From positions 62,001 to 126,000 of the forward strand of contig NZ_JAMXSB010000005.1 of assembly GCF_024124665.1 (NCBI RefSeq): DNA of 64,000 nt, read 5' to 3'. This document shows positions 29,806-40,100 of the stretch, one piece after another; positions within the stretch are counted from its first letter, which is position 1; each line of letters begins with the position of its first letter. The translations under genes and the position numbers were made by a program. The notes under the pieces are model-generated. The model was not told the origin of the DNA and made no database searches. It worked only from the letters and a program-made list of their open reading frames with translations. This DNA comes from Pleionea sp. CnH1-48 (lineage in GTDB: Bacteria > Pseudomonadota > Gammaproteobacteria > Enterobacterales > Kangiellaceae).

Positions 29806-29833
29806 AAAGCTCTGCACTCACGCGCAGAGCTTT
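29806..29833. terminator. Bidirectional terminator between the TetR and M14 genes
   Basis: 10-bp perfect stem (AAAGCTCTGC / GCAGAGCTTT) with an 8-base loop. A-rich before and T-rich after, so it can stop transcription from both convergent genes. Confidence 0.75.
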
Positions 29834-29843
29834 GCTTGCCGTC

Positions 29844-32249
29844 TTAATTAAACGTTATTTTCCAACGATTAATATAACCAGTGTCGATTCTGGCTCGATC
29901 AACTACCTTCAACTGCCAGGTGCCGCTAGAGTCGACATTTCCGACATTAACGGAGTAAGTCTGTTGTAAATTATTGGTCGTGCCTCCGGTGCGATTGTGT
30001 AGATTATAAGTGCTTCCATCCGGTGCAATTAAATCCACAACCAAATCACCAATATAGGTGTGCACAATATCCACTTCGACAGCCACAGTTCCAGATGCGC
30101 CCGATCGCGTCGAGTTTATACTACTGGATGCTCCAGCCGTATTGTTATCAGGAATACTGACATCATCGGTGTTTTCGAAACTTTCGCCAACAGAACCACC
30201 CGCTGTGTAACTGCCCACTAAACTCACACCACTGTATGCACGATAGCCGCGTAACATAACGTGGTAAGTTCCCGTTTGAACATTAGAAATGTTACAAGTT
30301 TCGACGTTGCCATTGCGATAAGGACGACAATCATAAGCGCCTGTTGTTGGTTGGCTACCAAAACGAACATACATATCGGCATCACCTGAACCACCAGAAA
30401 TATTAAAGCTTAGATTGCTCGCATCAGCAGGAACCTGCATCGTAAAGAATACCTGGTCGCCCTGAGCACCACTTAATCCAGTTTTCGGAACATTATTCTC
30501 TAACTCGTTATCATTAGGTGGCACTTCATCAGTAATATTCAAATAGATTGCAGACAATGCACCCCAGGTATTCGACGTGTCTCTGGAACGAACATAAATA
30601 ATATGCTGACCATTCGACATACCCGTGGTATTGATCGTTGCTCCCACCGATTCCGTTTTGCTGTTGTAAGAACCATCTTGCGCAGCTAAAGCGATTGGCG
30701 TGGCACCATTCGCCCATGGGGGCGTATCGATATAATATTCTGCGGCGTTAATATTTTGCGTAGCCTCAGTTCCATTACGAGTGCTAAAACGGCTATCAGA
30801 AACAGACGCAACCAAAGCCACATTACTGCCAGGCTGTACGGATACCGATCCGCTACTGCCATTAAGCGTTAGACTCGCAACATCAGGACCACTGGGTGTA
30901 ATGTAAGGTGTGCGCACAACTTTTGCCGCATAGATAAGCGCTTTCAAGTTGTCTGGCTTGATGGTGTTTTCGTAAGTCGAACAGTTCTGGAAAAAACTGG
31001 TGCCTAACTCAAAGGTAAACGCAGCAATGCCTAACTCACCATAACTGATATTATCGCTGGTACCATCCGTCGCATAAAGACCAATGGACTGCATTGGATT
31101 GTAGCCGTTAAAGAACGCAAATTTACGTCCCAGAGTTTGCATAGCGACACCGTTAGGTGCCACACTACTTTGATCACCCCATGGCCACAATACCAGCTCA
31201 CTGTAACTGTGAATATCGATATGCATACCACTTGTTGTTGCTGGCGCAGCATCATTATCATTTGGTCCACGACTATCAGGGAAGATAGAGCGAACGTAAC
31301 TTTCTAGTGCCTGTATTTCTGGCTCTGACGCCGCAGAAGGTCCACGATATGTCAAACTACATTGACTGCCGCTGGAGCCTTGTCCATTGGTAATGTTCCA
31401 ACGAGAACTAAAGTTTCGGTTGAGATCAGCGCCACGACTGTTAGAGCTCGATCCACAATAATTCTGATTGGTATTTTTACGCCAGGACAATCCTGTTTCT
31501 GCCTTTTTACGACCGTCAGGATTTGCCTGTAACAGTAAATGCACTTCATGGTGATCAACAATCCAGGTTGCATCTGCATTGCTGCCATAACCGTTTACCA
31601 ACCAACGAGCAAACTCTAAGTTTAAAGGCGCAGTCGTATATTCCCTTGCATGAATCGCACTATTAATAAAAAGTTTGGGCTTATTTCCACTGATGGATTT
31701 GTTAGTGATTTTTAACACCTGCAAATCGTAACCGCCACTGCCTTGTGTTTTTTCCCAGGAGTCACCGATATCGATCCATTCAGCAATATTTGAGTTTTGG
31801 CTCACCAATGATTGAGCTGTAGAAAAAGTTTCTTCTACGGTTTCGTAACACTCATAGCCAGGAATTGACTGAATACTTGCATTACCGTCAGACTGCATCA
31901 TTCTTTGCTGAATCATTTCCAGTCGTTCATTACGGCGTTGAATGAAATCATGATCCACACGAATAGATTTGATAAATGGCGCCAATTTCTTTCGATCTTC
32001 AGCATCCAGTTCCAGCGTCAGCGAACGCTCAGAAAGCTGAGACTCCAATAATTGGCCATGAAATGAGATAGCTGCTTTGCGTGCAATATCTTCTGATGCA
32101 AAGGTGACACGATAAATATTTTCGGTCGATTTTTCTTGAACAATTTCGTTATACAGTACGTGCTTGTTGTTTTGTTCCGCTACAGCGACGGACATCATAC
32201 TCGTCAATACGGCAAATACAACAACGGGTTTTGTTTTGAGTAAACTCAT
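29844..32249 (-). CDS. Secreted M14 zinc carboxypeptidase with PPC and P/Homo-B domains
   Basis: 801-residue exported metallopeptidase. It has a signal peptide (1-24), a propeptide-like region (25-140) and an M14 catalytic domain with zinc ligands His200 and Glu203 (HARE), His347 (HIDIHS) and catalytic Glu414 (FELGTSF). A beta-sandwich region (about 455-580) is followed by a PPC domain (about 590-670) and a C-terminal P/Homo-B domain (about 685-801) like those of proprotein convertases. The architecture suggests a nutritional protease exported to the periplasm and beyond, with C-terminal domains cleaved or used for export. It is monocistronic. Confidence 0.9.
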   Translation of the reverse strand: MSLLKTKPVVVFAVLTSMMSVAVAEQNNKHVLYNEIVQEKSTENIYRVTFASEDIARKAAISFHGQLLESQLSERSLTLELDAEDRKKLAPFIKSIRVDHDFIQRRNERLEMIQQRMMQSDGNASIQSIPGYECYETVEETFSTAQSLVSQNSNIAEWIDIGDSWEKTQGSGGYDLQVLKITNKSISGNKPKLFINSAIHAREYTTAPLNLEFARWLVNGYGSNADATWIVDHHEVHLLLQANPDGRKKAETGLSWRKNTNQNYCGSSSNSRGADLNRNFSSRWNITNGQGSSGSQCSLTYRGPSAASEPEIQALESYVRSIFPDSRGPNDNDAAPATTSGMHIDIHSYSELVLWPWGDQSSVAPNGVAMQTLGRKFAFFNGYNPMQSIGLYATDGTSDNISYGELGIAAFTFELGTSFFQNCSTYENTIKPDNLKALIYAAKVVRTPYITPSGPDVASLTLNGSSGSVSVQPGSNVALVASVSDSRFSTRNGTEATQNINAAEYYIDTPPWANGATPIALAAQDGSYNSKTESVGATINTTGMSNGQHIIYVRSRDTSNTWGALSAIYLNITDEVPPNDNELENNVPKTGLSGAQGDQVFFTMQVPADASNLSFNISGGSGDADMYVRFGSQPTTGAYDCRPYRNGNVETCNISNVQTGTYHVMLRGYRAYSGVSLVGSYTAGGSVGESFENTDDVSIPDNNTAGASSSINSTRSGASGTVAVEVDIVHTYIGDLVVDLIAPDGSTYNLHNRTGGTTNNLQQTYSVNVGNVDSSGTWQLKVVDRARIDTGYINRWKITFN

Positions 32250-32449
32250 TTATTATCTCCAGTTGTATAAACCTACTTTTAGACAACAGCCCTACCTACC
32301 CTTTATTGGACTGTCATCGACAGAGTAGTGAAGTTCGCATCAAATGTTTAATTAAAATGCAATAACTTAGTAACTTGAGATACACAATAGGACATTAATC
32401 AGCAAGATCATGACACTTGCCAACAGAACATTATAATTATTACTTTCTT

Positions 32450-32479
32450 GAGATGTATAGAATAAGATGAATACATCTC
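32450..32479. repeat. Inverted repeat in the intergenic region
   Basis: GAGATGTAT (32450-32458) and ATACATCTC (32471-32479) form a perfect 9-bp inverted repeat around a 12-base spacer, about 200 bases upstream of the M14 start. It may be an operator; no T-run follows. Confidence 0.45.
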
Positions 32480-32542
32480 GAATCAGGAAAGGGAAAAACT
32501 GAACAATAAAAGTCCTTCTTAAATTGTTGTATATAAAAACAA

Positions 32543-32572
32543 TTCCCGCTCTTAAAAGATTAAGAACGGGAA
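32543..32572 (-). terminator. Terminator after the secreted hypothetical gene
   Basis: A 13-bp inverted repeat with one mismatch (TTCCCGCTCTTAA / TTAAGAACGGGAA) lies 16 bases below the stop of the minus-strand gene and is followed on that strand by TTGTTTTTATA. Confidence 0.75.
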
Positions 32573-32587
32573 CCTGTTAACAAAAAA

Positions 32588-34006
32588 TTAGAACTTTGGT
32601 TCACCTTTATAAAAGCGAATAGAGGTTGCCTCTGGCACTATGTCCTGATCATGGCTTAAGGTATATAAATGATAGGTGTAAAGACCATTAGGCCAAAACT
32701 TAGGGACATTAAAACGAGTCTCTAACTCTTGTAATGGCATTCCCGGTTCAATTTTTCGAGTACCGGCTCCACCATGAGGAATCATTTGACCATTAGGCAT
32801 TTCGATAACAGCCCAACGACGGATCTTTTGTGCCTCATCTGAACCATTAACAAACTCTCTATCAAGATACAGATAGCCACCAGTTTCAGGGATCAAAACA
32901 TATTCTTGATGGCCTGCACCAGGAAAAGGAATCGTTACGCTCTGAGGATTCGGGCGTAGGTATGGCACAACGCTACAAGATCCCGAGCTGATTTTAATAG
33001 ATTTAATATCAGCAGTTAGTGGACCTTGAGGAGAATGAAAGTTCAGCTGTCCCATTTCTTCAAGGCGAAGTACTTTGGGTAACTTCTCGTTTAATGAGTT
33101 AAAAAAAGTTAAGTTAATATCGACAGCACCATCAGGAAAGCCATCAGCATTTAGAATGGGGCTAATAATATTCAACTGACGATCATAAGAATGTAAATCA
33201 ATTGCCGAAATATTATGCTCTCTGCTCGACTGTATCGATCGATAGGTGACTCCAAAATACTCTAGCTCTATTTTGCTCGAATAACCAAAGTCCCGATAAA
33301 AAGATGACTCATTAACGGTGTATCCCGGCGACAAAGTTAAAGAAGCATTCAAAGTTACTATGGGGTTAGGATTTTCTGGCGTTGGGTTTTGCCCTGGTGC
33401 TTCAGCCACAATATCGTAAGTTGTTTGACGCATACAACCCGCATCCAGTGACGAATAAACACCCGTGATATTGGCATTAACAGATTGACCATTTAAATTA
33501 AATGATAAATGGGATGGAGGAACGTCTGATGGTTGATTAAAGGCATCAATAGAATCCGGTAAATTGACCGAAGACAAACCCTTCACCTGAAAATCTAAAT
33601 GAACAGAGTCAATATAGGTAAACTCTCCACCAATTTGACGGTAAGGATGGTTCGAAGAAAAACGAATGAAATCAATGTCGTTAGAATCAGGACGATTTTC
33701 TACAACAGCATCAATAAAAGAACCTCCCGTGTGAGGGAAGTCGCCCAGATAAGTAACGCCATCGACTTCAATCTTTAAGATGCTGTACTCGCTTGGTAAA
33801 CTATAATTTTGCATAGGTTTCATTTCGGCATCTTCGGTAATGCCATGTTCAGAATCGTAAGCTAAATGAATTTTAACTTCTTTTCCGCTCAGCTCTGGTT
33901 GATTATGAATCACTCCCTGAACGACCATACTCAACTCTTTTGCTTGAATGCCAGAAGCACCAGCCAGTAAAGCCAACGCGACAGAAATCGTTACCATATT
34001 CTTCAT
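32588..34006 (-). CDS. Secreted protein of unknown function
   Basis: 472-residue protein with a clear signal peptide (MKNMVTISVALALLAGASG, cleavage near residue 22 at IQA-KE). The mature part looks like two related beta-rich segments, each beginning with a short strand followed by YDSE/YSSK-like turns. Only a few cysteines are present (CMRQTTYD and SGSCSVVPY). Low-complexity linker QNPTPENPNP joins the halves. I recognise no family. ATG 34006 is preferred to 34051 because it starts the signal peptide. It is monocistronic with its own terminator. Confidence 0.75.
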   Translation of the reverse strand: MKNMVTISVALALLAGASGIQAKELSMVVQGVIHNQPELSGKEVKIHLAYDSEHGITEDAEMKPMQNYSLPSEYSILKIEVDGVTYLGDFPHTGGSFIDAVVENRPDSNDIDFIRFSSNHPYRQIGGEFTYIDSVHLDFQVKGLSSVNLPDSIDAFNQPSDVPPSHLSFNLNGQSVNANITGVYSSLDAGCMRQTTYDIVAEAPGQNPTPENPNPIVTLNASLTLSPGYTVNESSFYRDFGYSSKIELEYFGVTYRSIQSSREHNISAIDLHSYDRQLNIISPILNADGFPDGAVDINLTFFNSLNEKLPKVLRLEEMGQLNFHSPQGPLTADIKSIKISSGSCSVVPYLRPNPQSVTIPFPGAGHQEYVLIPETGGYLYLDREFVNGSDEAQKIRRWAVIEMPNGQMIPHGGAGTRKIEPGMPLQELETRFNVPKFWPNGLYTYHLYTLSHDQDIVPEATSIRFYKGEPKF

Positions 34007-34315
34007 ATAAACTCCAAGATGATTAATACTGATATAAAGATAAATATCCAATGACAGGAAAGTAGCTTCTGCTACAAACCTCTAAATAAAATATAAAGCT
34101 AATGTCTGAATGTGACCGGGCTACTCATAACACAAACATTCCTAGTTCATTTTCTATCACTGCATCCCAACACAATGAATAGCCCAAATCCAAAGACAAA
34201 CCTATTCTATTATTTTGCTACGTTGGCGCAAATACCTCTTTTTGCACTATTGCCAATAATGTAGAGATAAGACTCATTCTGTAGAAAAATATACCAATTA
34301 AAGAATACAATCTAA
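34007..34315. other. Intergenic region with no recognised gene
   Basis: AT-rich. The only structure seen is a short hairpin (GTAGC-TTCT-GCTAC near 34065). It probably contains the promoter of the minus-strand secreted protein. Confidence 0.4.
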
Positions 34316-34912
34316 TCAAGCTTTACGAGACCGCAAGGTCATAACCAAACCTAACATACCAAGGATAACAACCAACCCTAAACCAACCACACCTAAGACT
34401 CGGTCAACAAACTTAATCCCTGTCCATTGCAAGTAATGCACTTTATACATCGTGTTAATAAACTTTGTATCATCTCCTTTCTGCCGCAAGCGCATTTGAT
34501 GCCAATCTATGGATATATTAATGTTGGTGTCCGTTAATACTTTTTGCTCACTGACCGTCTTTGCATTGCCGTAACGATCGGGGTTTGCAGATATGGCGTC
34601 GTTAACCATTTGGAGCAGACTGGCTTCGTCTGGCATAGACCGAGGCTCTAATGTATCAGGATCAAGTTGCTGCCACTTGCCATCCTGCTCAACTAAAAGG
34701 TGAAGCCCAAGTATGCTTCGGATCCACCTCACCTGCTGCCAATCATTTGACTCAGGAAGCTCAGGTAACTTGCCTAACGGATAGCTTTTTATATTTAACG
34801 GCTCATAAGCCGACTGATAACCTGGTTTAACGAAAAAGAAAACGCCCGTTACCGCCCAACCTAAAAAAGGCAGCAACATTAACAAGCCCAGATATCGATG
34901 GAACTTACGCAC
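34316..34912 (-). CDS. PepSY-domain membrane protein
   Basis: About 198 residues with two transmembrane helices: one at the N-terminus (after RKFHRYLGLLMLLPFLGWAVTG) and one at the C-terminus (LGVVGLGLVVILGMLGLVMT). The periplasmic part between them is PepSY-like. Proteins of this type accompany iron-uptake or redox systems or peptidases. The family usually starts with M-RKFHR, so I prefer GTG 34912 (AGGT seven bases upstream); an ATG at 34972 would add 20 residues. The neighbouring genes do not indicate a specific role. Confidence 0.75.
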   Translation of the reverse strand: MRKFHRYLGLLMLLPFLGWAVTGVFFFVKPGYQSAYEPLNIKSYPLGKLPELPESNDWQQVRWIRSILGLHLLVEQDGKWQQLDPDTLEPRSMPDEASLLQMVNDAISANPDRYGNAKTVSEQKVLTDTNINISIDWHQMRLRQKGDDTKFINTMYKVHYLQWTGIKFVDRVLGVVGLGLVVILGMLGLVMTLRSRKA

Positions 34913-35081
34913 AATAGTACCTATCAAGATAGAAAGCGTTGCAGTATAAATCTCTATCAACTGAATTGACAATCTTCAGACCAATACTGCCGAATAAAAA
35001 ATGCTCGTTAGTACTTTTCATTTCACCCTATTTCCAGTAGAATCGCCGCCCCTTTTTTATCAGCCCAAAGAGGAACAAAAA

Positions 35082-36443
35082 ATGTATGCCGGTTTAGACT
35101 ATGGAACTTCCAACTCTGCTATAGGAGTTTATCAAAACCAGATACCAACATTGTTACCTCTCTATCATGATGACGTTTTTATTCCATCTACACTCTATAC
35201 TTATGGTAGAAGTCTGGTATCGGAATATCTGTATCATCATTTAACTGGCGAACATCAATCCGACTATAAAAAAGAGCACTCTCCTCAGCTCCATCGAGCG
35301 CAGGCTGAACGAAGAGAGTTGGGCCTAGGCTCCGACGAAGCGAGTTGTTTCTTTGGTAAAGAGGCCATCAGTAACTATGTCAATCACCCAGAAGAAGGAC
35401 TCTTTATTAAGTCTCCCAAATCATTTCTGGGTTCTACGGGCCTCTCGACAACGCAGATATCTTTCTTTGAAGATCTCGTCTCTGCCATGATGCTAAACAT
35501 CAAGAAAAAGGCCGAAGCGCAGCTGCAACAAAGCATTCATCAAGTAGTGATCGGACGTCCAGTTAATTTTCAGGGTGTTGATAGTGAAAAAAGCAACCAG
35601 CAAGCTCTGGCGATTCTTACTCAATCAGCAAAACGTTGCGGTTACGAGCACATAGAATTTCTCTACGAACCTCTTGCTGCTGGTATTGACTTTGAAACAC
35701 ACCTGCAAACAGATAAGTTGGTGTTGGTTGTTGATATTGGAGGGGGGACATCCGATTGTTCGATGGTAAAAATGGGCCCTTCCTACGTAAAGAAGTCAGA
35801 TAGAAGTAACGACTTTCTGGCTCATACAGGGCAACGCATAGGCGGAAATGACTTAGACATTCACCTAGCGTATCGTGCTTTTATGCCCCTGTTTGGTCTC
35901 GGTAGTTTACAAAAGCGAGGCATAGAACAGCCTCATTCACCTTTTTGGACTGCAGTTTCTGTTAATAATGTGGGTGACCAGTCATTATTTACCAGCCAGG
36001 CATTTGTCAGAACGTTAAATGAACTCAGGCAAGATGCTCAACGACCAGACTTACTGGAACGCTTTATTCAACTGCAGGCTTCAAAACAAAACCACCGCCT
36101 GGTGAGAAGCTCAGAACAAACAAAAATTGAGCTCAGCACCCGTTCCAACATAGAAGTCGATTTGCACTATATAGAGGCCGATTTAAATCATAGTGTTTTA
36201 CTAGAACAGTACGAAACGGCAATCCAAAGACCACTCACGTTGATCCAGAACCTGATCCGGGAGTCCATAAAGCAAGCAGGTAGTCAGCCGGATCTCATAT
36301 ACATTACTGGTGGTTCAGCAAAATCACCGACCGTAAGAAACGCTATCCAAAAAGTAGCTCCAGGTATCGAAATACTCGATGGCGACTATTATGGCAGTGT
36401 GGCCTCGGGGTTAACAAAATGGGCAAACAAACTCTGGGCCTAG
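35082..36443 (+). CDS. yegD: Hsp70-family chaperone-like protein YegD
   Basis: 453-residue actin-fold ATPase related to E. coli YegD, a short DnaK relative with no full substrate-binding domain. The phosphate-1 loop GLDYGTSNSAIGVY is at residues 4-17, FIKSPKSFLGSTGL near 115 is a YegD signature, phosphate-2 is VVDIGGGTSDCSMV and the adenosine loop is ITGGSAKSPTV. ATG 35082 is preceded by AAGAGGA; the longer in-frame start at 35001 is rejected. It is cytoplasmic; the client is unknown. Confidence 0.9.
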   Translation: MYAGLDYGTSNSAIGVYQNQIPTLLPLYHDDVFIPSTLYTYGRSLVSEYLYHHLTGEHQSDYKKEHSPQLHRAQAERRELGLGSDEASCFFGKEAISNYVNHPEEGLFIKSPKSFLGSTGLSTTQISFFEDLVSAMMLNIKKKAEAQLQQSIHQVVIGRPVNFQGVDSEKSNQQALAILTQSAKRCGYEHIEFLYEPLAAGIDFETHLQTDKLVLVVDIGGGTSDCSMVKMGPSYVKKSDRSNDFLAHTGQRIGGNDLDIHLAYRAFMPLFGLGSLQKRGIEQPHSPFWTAVSVNNVGDQSLFTSQAFVRTLNELRQDAQRPDLLERFIQLQASKQNHRLVRSSEQTKIELSTRSNIEVDLHYIEADLNHSVLLEQYETAIQRPLTLIQNLIRESIKQAGSQPDLIYITGGSAKSPTVRNAIQKVAPGIEILDGDYYGSVASGLTKWANKLWA

Positions 36444-36576
36444 TCAGCTAGAACAATCGATGGTCTTTAAGCTCAATGTATTGAGATAACGGTGTATTAA
36501 ATTCAAGCATTATCCCAATAGAAAGTTAATGCGTGGGGATAAACGCGATATTTTTATCGTTCGATGCTAAAGTCTG

Positions 36577-36582
36577 TATAAT
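36577..36582 (+). promoter_or_regulatory. Candidate -10 element of the RRM gene promoter
   Basis: A perfect TATAAT lies 28 bases upstream of the RRM start. A weak -35 (TTATCG, 36554-36559) sits 17 bases before it. Confidence 0.4.
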
Positions 36583-36609
36583 GCCTACCTTTTCCTACTT
36601 GGATAGCTC

Positions 36610-36879
36610 ATGAAACTACTGGTCAGAAACCTTAATCGCGAAACCACCGAAGATGAAATTCGGGCGATCTTCGAAGCACATGGTACTGTACGGTCATGCG
36701 TACTGGTTATGGACACAGAGTCAGGCCAATCAAAAGGCTTTGGCTTTGTTGATATGCCAAAACCTTATCATGCTAAAGCCGCAATCAAGATGCTTAATGG
36801 CATCGAAGTAGCAGGCCATAAAATCCGTGTCAAAAAAGCTCAGGCTAAAAAGAAAGATGACTCAAAACCATCCCAATGA
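36610..36879 (+). CDS. RRM-type RNA-binding protein
   Basis: 89-residue protein made almost entirely of one RNA recognition motif: RNP2 (KLLVRNLN, 2-9) and RNP1 (KGFGFVDM, about 42-49), followed by a Lys-rich tail (KKAQAKKKDD). Small RRM proteins of this kind are found in cyanobacteria and marine gammaproteobacteria, where some respond to cold. It overlaps the VF530-type gene by 23 bases, so the two would be co-expressed. Confidence 0.93.
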   Translation: MKLLVRNLNRETTEDEIRAIFEAHGTVRSCVLVMDTESGQSKGFGFVDMPKPYHAKAAIKMLNGIEVAGHKIRVKKAQAKKKDDSKPSQ

Positions 36880-37129
36880 TCCGCTCCATGGTATTACCTT
36901 GAAAGCAATAGTAACGGAGCTTCAAGAACGTTATGGCTGGGAAGGGCTCGCTCAACGCATCAATATCAATTGTTTTAAGTCAAACCCAAGTATTAACTCT
37001 AGCTTGAAGTTTTTAAGACGCACCCCCTGGGCACGACAAAAAGTAGAAGAGCTTTATATTACTACCAAGAAGAGAACACAAACAAATCAAGCACCCGTGG
37101 ATCCATGGAGCAAATCCAGAAAATCCTGA
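36857..37129 (+). CDS. VF530-family (DUF2132) DNA-binding protein
   Basis: 90-residue protein with the VF530 pattern: DPLHGITLKAIVTELQERYG, then GLAQRININCFKSNPSINSSLKFLRRTPWARQKVE, and a basic C-terminus. The family has a small helical fold and is described as DNA-binding. The ATG lies inside the RRM gene (AAGAAAG just before); a longer in-frame start at 36827 is rejected because the family begins near MTQNHPNDP. It is co-expressed with the RRM protein. Confidence 0.9.
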   Translation: MTQNHPNDPLHGITLKAIVTELQERYGWEGLAQRININCFKSNPSINSSLKFLRRTPWARQKVEELYITTKKRTQTNQAPVDPWSKSRKS

Positions 37130-37172
37130 CTCCACCAGGGCAGGTTTACCAACTTGACTCCCGCCCTGAAAG

Positions 37173-40100
37173 CTATTTCATAGTTTGAACCCGAGTATTC
37201 TTAAATTGAGACGGCGTTTCGCCGTATTTTGCTTTAAAGCAACGAGTAAAGTAAGAACTCGAACTAAAGCCAACCTGATCGGCGATGGCCGAAACCTTAA
37301 TACTCCCACCCAATAAGTGCAGTGACTGCTCAAGGCGATAGTTTCTAAGATACTCGGAAAAGCCAGCGCCTAGAACTGCGCTTAGCTTTCGTTGGAGCTG
37401 ACGCTCACTCATAGCGACATCTGATGCAATATCCGTCAAAGTTAACTCAGGCTCTCTGAAACGTCTGTCGATGGCAGTCTTGAACTTATTAATAAAGTCT
37501 GCCTCCTGCATTACGAAATTATCGACTACGCTATCGGTGACTGGCGTATGCTCGGTCGCGTTAAACCGCTCTCGTAAGATGTTTCTGATACCAATCAAAT
37601 TGTCTATTCGGCTTATGAGTTCATCGGTATTAAACGGTTTACTGATGTAATCATCGGCCAACTCTGAAAATCCAAGCAATCGACTTTCTCTATCTGACTT
37701 AGCTGTTAACAATACAACAGGAATATGGCTGGTTACCATATTTTGTCTTAGTTGGCGAATCATGCCAAACCCATCCATCTCTGGCATCATCACATCAGAA
37801 ACGATCAAGTCAGGACATTCACGAGTTGCTACTTCCAAACCTTCAACTCCGTTGCTTGCCAGTAACAAAGTAAAGCGATGCTTCAAGGCTTCACACATGT
37901 AACTCTGCATATCGAGATTGTCTTCTACGATAAGAACTACACTTTTATTTAGATTACGAGCAAAGGTGCCCGAAGCAGACTGCTCAGAAATAGCCATAGA
38001 GCTCAACTCAAGATCTTTATCCTTTGCTAGATCTTGGATAGCTCTTTCGATTAGCTCCTCTCTAAAAGCACTGGACTCCGTAGAAGAGTCGATAGAAACA
38101 TTCACCATTGGCAGACGCACTTTAAAACAACTGCCCCGCCCAACCTCACTGGTCACATCAATCGTACCATTCATTTTCTCAACAAGAGCTTTGGTTAAAG
38201 CCAGGCCAATTCCAGTACCTTTCGTCTTGATTTTTGTGTTGTCCAAACGAGTAAAGCGTTCAAATATTTTCAACTTGTCTTTCTCATTGATACCAACACC
38301 AGTATCAGATACGCTCATTTCAAAACTCGTACCCGTCTTTTGAAACACGACCTCTATCGATTGCCCTTGTGGCGTATACTTAATCGCATTTGATAGCAGA
38401 TTAGTCAGCACCGTTTCGAGCCCATGCTCTGGAGCGGATACCCACCACTCATGCTCAATATCACCAAGTAGGCGAAAATGAATTTTATTATTCTCAGCAA
38501 TGTCAGAAAATGCCTGCAGAATAGGTTCGTAAGAAGCCTTTACTTGAGTGGGATAAAAAGTTTCCTCCTCATTCCAGCTCAACTTAGCCATACTCAGCAT
38601 TTGTTCAACCATCGCAAGCAAGCTTTGAGCACTTCGTTCTATCATCGCCAAGGATTTTAGATCATCCGCATCAGTTCGCTTTTTTCGAAGTAATCCTACA
38701 GGTCCAGAAATAAGCGTGAGCGGTGTTCTGAACTCATGAGAAATATTCTCGAGGATATTTTCTTTAGTTTTCGCTAGCTCCAAAGCGAGGACTCTTTCTC
38801 TCTCTGCAACACTTTTTTGATACAGCAACCACAAAATGACACTTACAATGCTCAATAATAAAGAAACATAAATCGAGTAAGCCCAGGCAGTTCGCCAGGG
38901 TGAAGCCAGAATCTCAACTTCAATACTTCGTACAAACTCCAGATTATCGATTTTAACCTCAAAGGTATAATTACCTGCAGGTATGTTTGTATAAGTAGCG
39001 TATCGCCTATCGGCGCTGGTTGTAATCCACTGGTCATCCCACCCCTTCAAACGATACGCATAACGCTGATTTGGACGGTCAAAGTTCATACCAGAAAACT
39101 CAAAAGCAAACAAATTTTGTAGGTGGCTTAAAGTGATGCTTTGGGTTTCGTTAATAGCTCGATTTAATGCAAAGCTTCTTTTGTTGTTTGTAGCTAAAGG
39201 ATCGATGAGCACTGACTTGTTAAAAAGAAGAAAGTCAGTCAGTTGAGTTTTATGGGCCACTTTATTCAAGCGCGTTAAATTCTCAGGAAAAAATCGATTA
39301 ACACCGGAAGGCCCACCGAAAATCATCTCTCCCGCAGAAGTCAAAAAAGCCCCATGATTGAAGTCGTCCATGGCGCCTTCTTTAGCATCAAAAATTCGTA
39401 TCTCTTGGCTTTCTGGATCGAAACGCACAATACCTGAAGACGTTGTCAACCAAATCTGCCCATTATCGTCTTCTAAAATATCAAAAATATTCAGGCTGGG
39501 TAGTCCATCTTCAACGCCAATACTGGTAACAATTAAATCACTACTCGAAAAATATTTAAGCCCCTGACCATAACTCCCAACCCAAACCCTACCATTTGAA
39601 TCAGTATGAATACTAGAAACCCAAATACCTTGAAAAGCTTCGTTAATGGCATTTAATTGACTCTCGTACTGATTTTTTTCTAAATCAAATTGATGCAGAC
39701 CACTGCTCGTCCCAATCCAGAGTTTGTTATCTTTCGTCGGTTTCAGTGCCCAGACGGCGTTTTTTCCATTGACGAACTTATCGTTTTCATAATACAAAAA
39801 TTGCTTAAAGACTCTGTTTTCTGGATCAAAACGACTTAACCCTTGAGAAGAGCCAACCCACACACCACCGAGCTCATCTTCTGCGATAGCATTAATAAAA
39901 TTACCCGCCAGACTAGAGTTGTTTCCAGCCTTTGCCTGATAAAAAGAGAAATTATCTTTCGCTTCATTATAAATGCCAAAACCGTTTCCGATAGTGCCAA
40001 TAAAAAGCTCTCCCTCACGGCTTTCTAGAATAGATAAAACACCGTCTTGAAACTGTCGATTGGGATTAGTTCGGTAGTGCTGAAATGATGTCATAGACTC

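Larger units (their letters stand above)
32250..32587. other. Intergenic region upstream of the M14 gene
   Basis: AT-rich, no reading frame with a ribosome site. It holds the promoter side of the M14 gene, a 9-bp inverted repeat at 32450-32479 and the terminator-like repeat of the next minus-strand gene at 32543-32572. Confidence 0.5.

Noticed and set aside
37918-38343. Plus-strand frame of 141 codons inside HTCS1
   Set aside because: It is antisense to the kinase domain of HTCS1, has no ribosome site and follows the codon shadow of the real gene.
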